From JAXHTH01 sp034211115 (GTDB lineage: Bacteria > Planctomycetota > Phycisphaerae > Phycisphaerales > SM1A02), in the NCBI GenBank assembly GCA_034211115.1, contig JAXHTH010000082.1, positions 1-15,824 of the forward strand: a DNA stretch of 15,824 bases. Reading direction: 5' to 3'. Position 1 is the first letter of the stretch; the number at the start of each line of letters is the position of its first letter. Positions 15,232-15,824 of the stretch are shown one piece after another. The notes below the pieces were generated by a model. It did no database searches. It was not told the origin of the DNA and was given only the letters and a program-made list of their open reading frames with translations. Position numbers and translations under genes: made by a program.

Positions 15232-15824
15232 ATGACGTCTATGCGAAAGATGAAGTGGAAACTCGCGCTGGGGCTGGGATTGCTGACGGCCACGGTGGTT
15301 TACGCGCAGGTCGGCAAGGAGGTGCCGATCGAAAAGAACACGTACCTGCCGGTGGTCATCACCGACAGCTTTGATGAGATCCGTCAGCGCGACTCAGACC
15401 AGCGGGAGAGATTCCGGATGCGCCAGGAGGACCTGCTGGAGCGGCGTTACAGGCTGGGCGACATGCCCTCGGAAGTGATGATGTCCGCCGGCCGCAAGCC
15501 GGTGCAGCGCGGGGTGCGGGTGAAGCTGCACGGCGGTGTCACGTGGGACGAGCTGGCGGAGATGAGCCCGGCGGAGATCAGGGAGCAGGATCTCTTTCCC
15601 ATGGGCTTCCGGCCTCTGCCGCACGCCAAGCACGGCGCGGGCGGGCAGGTGTTTCCGCAGAACCAGATCGACGCGATGATGGAGAAGGAGCAGCGCGACC
15701 TGGAGCGCTTCGACATCGCCTTCGACCTGCCCGATCATCTCACGCCCGAGTTCCCGCCGCCGATCTATCTCACGACGCGGCCGGACCTGGGCGACGTCTC
15801 GCAGGGGCAGGTGCTGAGCATCAG
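15232..15824 (+). CDS. N-terminal part of an exported 'cytochrome B6'-annotated, peroxidase-like c-type haem protein
   Basis: Reading frame open from the ATG at 15232 to the window edge (197 codons), with AAAGGGA 7 bp upstream. The N-terminus is a signal peptide: basic residues (MRKMKWK), a hydrophobic run (LALGLGLLTATVV), and a probable cut after YA before QVGKE. The mature part has RGVRVKLHGGVTWDEL, SPAEIREQDLFPMGF, RPLPHAKHGAGGQVFP, ERFDIAFDLPDHLTPEFPPP and YLTTRPDLGDVS. I recognise this from periplasmic proteins often labelled 'cytochrome B6', which resemble di-haem cytochrome c peroxidases; that assignment is from memory. The haem-binding CxxCH motifs would lie beyond the window, so haem content is unverified. 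ATGs at 15241 and 15250 are possible shorter starts. It appears to be a separate unit from the repair genes. Confidence 0.7.
   Translation, partial: MTSMRKMKWKLALGLGLLTATVVYAQVGKEVPIEKNTYLPVVITDSFDEIRQRDSDQRERFRMRQEDLLERRYRLGDMPSEVMMSAGRKPVQRGVRVKLHGGVTWDELAEMSPAEIREQDLFPMGFRPLPHAKHGAGGQVFPQNQIDAMMEKEQRDLERFDIAFDLPDHLTPEFPPPIYLTTRPDLGDVSQGQVLSI

Noticed and set aside
1..15824. Mobile elements, CRISPR arrays, tRNA or rRNA genes
   Set aside because: No transposase or integrase motifs, no regularly spaced repeats, and no recognised tRNA or rRNA sequence were seen on either strand.

Overview
The window is G+C-rich bacterial DNA, about two-thirds G+C by eye. It is densely packed with genes, and every credible gene is on the + strand. 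Shine-Dalgarno sites are clear, and GTG starts and start/stop overlaps occur. The gene complement and the N-terminus of the last gene (an exported 'cytochrome B6'-annotated, peroxidase-like haem protein) suggest an environmental Gram-negative, perhaps Planctomycetota (Phycisphaerae-like). That placement is inference from remembered family resemblance and is not proven by any marker gene here.

Positions 1-14263 look like one long co-directional run, probably one or a few operons. In order it holds: glyceraldehyde-3-phosphate dehydrogenase (missing only its first base); a P2-type cation ATPase; a CPA-type cation:proton antiporter whose GTG start overlaps the ATPase stop; phosphoenolpyruvate synthase; a D-lactate dehydrogenase-type 2-hydroxyacid dehydrogenase; a small metallo-beta-lactamase-fold hydrolase; an Fpg-type DNA glycosylase; a PolX DNA polymerase with a PHP domain; and NAD-dependent DNA ligase. 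Most gaps are under 90 bp. The one clear break is the 182-bp gap before polX. Mini-ORFs fill the two gaps around ppsA.

The genes form three functional blocks. Ion pumping and antiport would maintain ion and proton gradients. The enzymes around triose phosphate and pyruvate (Gap, PpsA, D-LDH) could balance carbon flow between gluconeogenesis and fermentation and recycle NADH. Fpg, PolX and LigA together could perform short-patch base-excision repair: remove an oxidised base and nick, fill the gap, seal. A plausible reading is a low-energy, redox-stress or dormancy-type gene set, but no regulator or known operator was seen.

Positions 14264-15231 are mostly non-coding. They hold a G+C-rich hairpin and a decayed four-helix-bundle (23S rRNA intervening-sequence protein family) gene, which has a CTG where the start ATG would be and a one-base frameshift. 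From 15232 an exported protein begins and runs off the right edge. No tRNA, rRNA, CRISPR array, transposase or integrase was seen.
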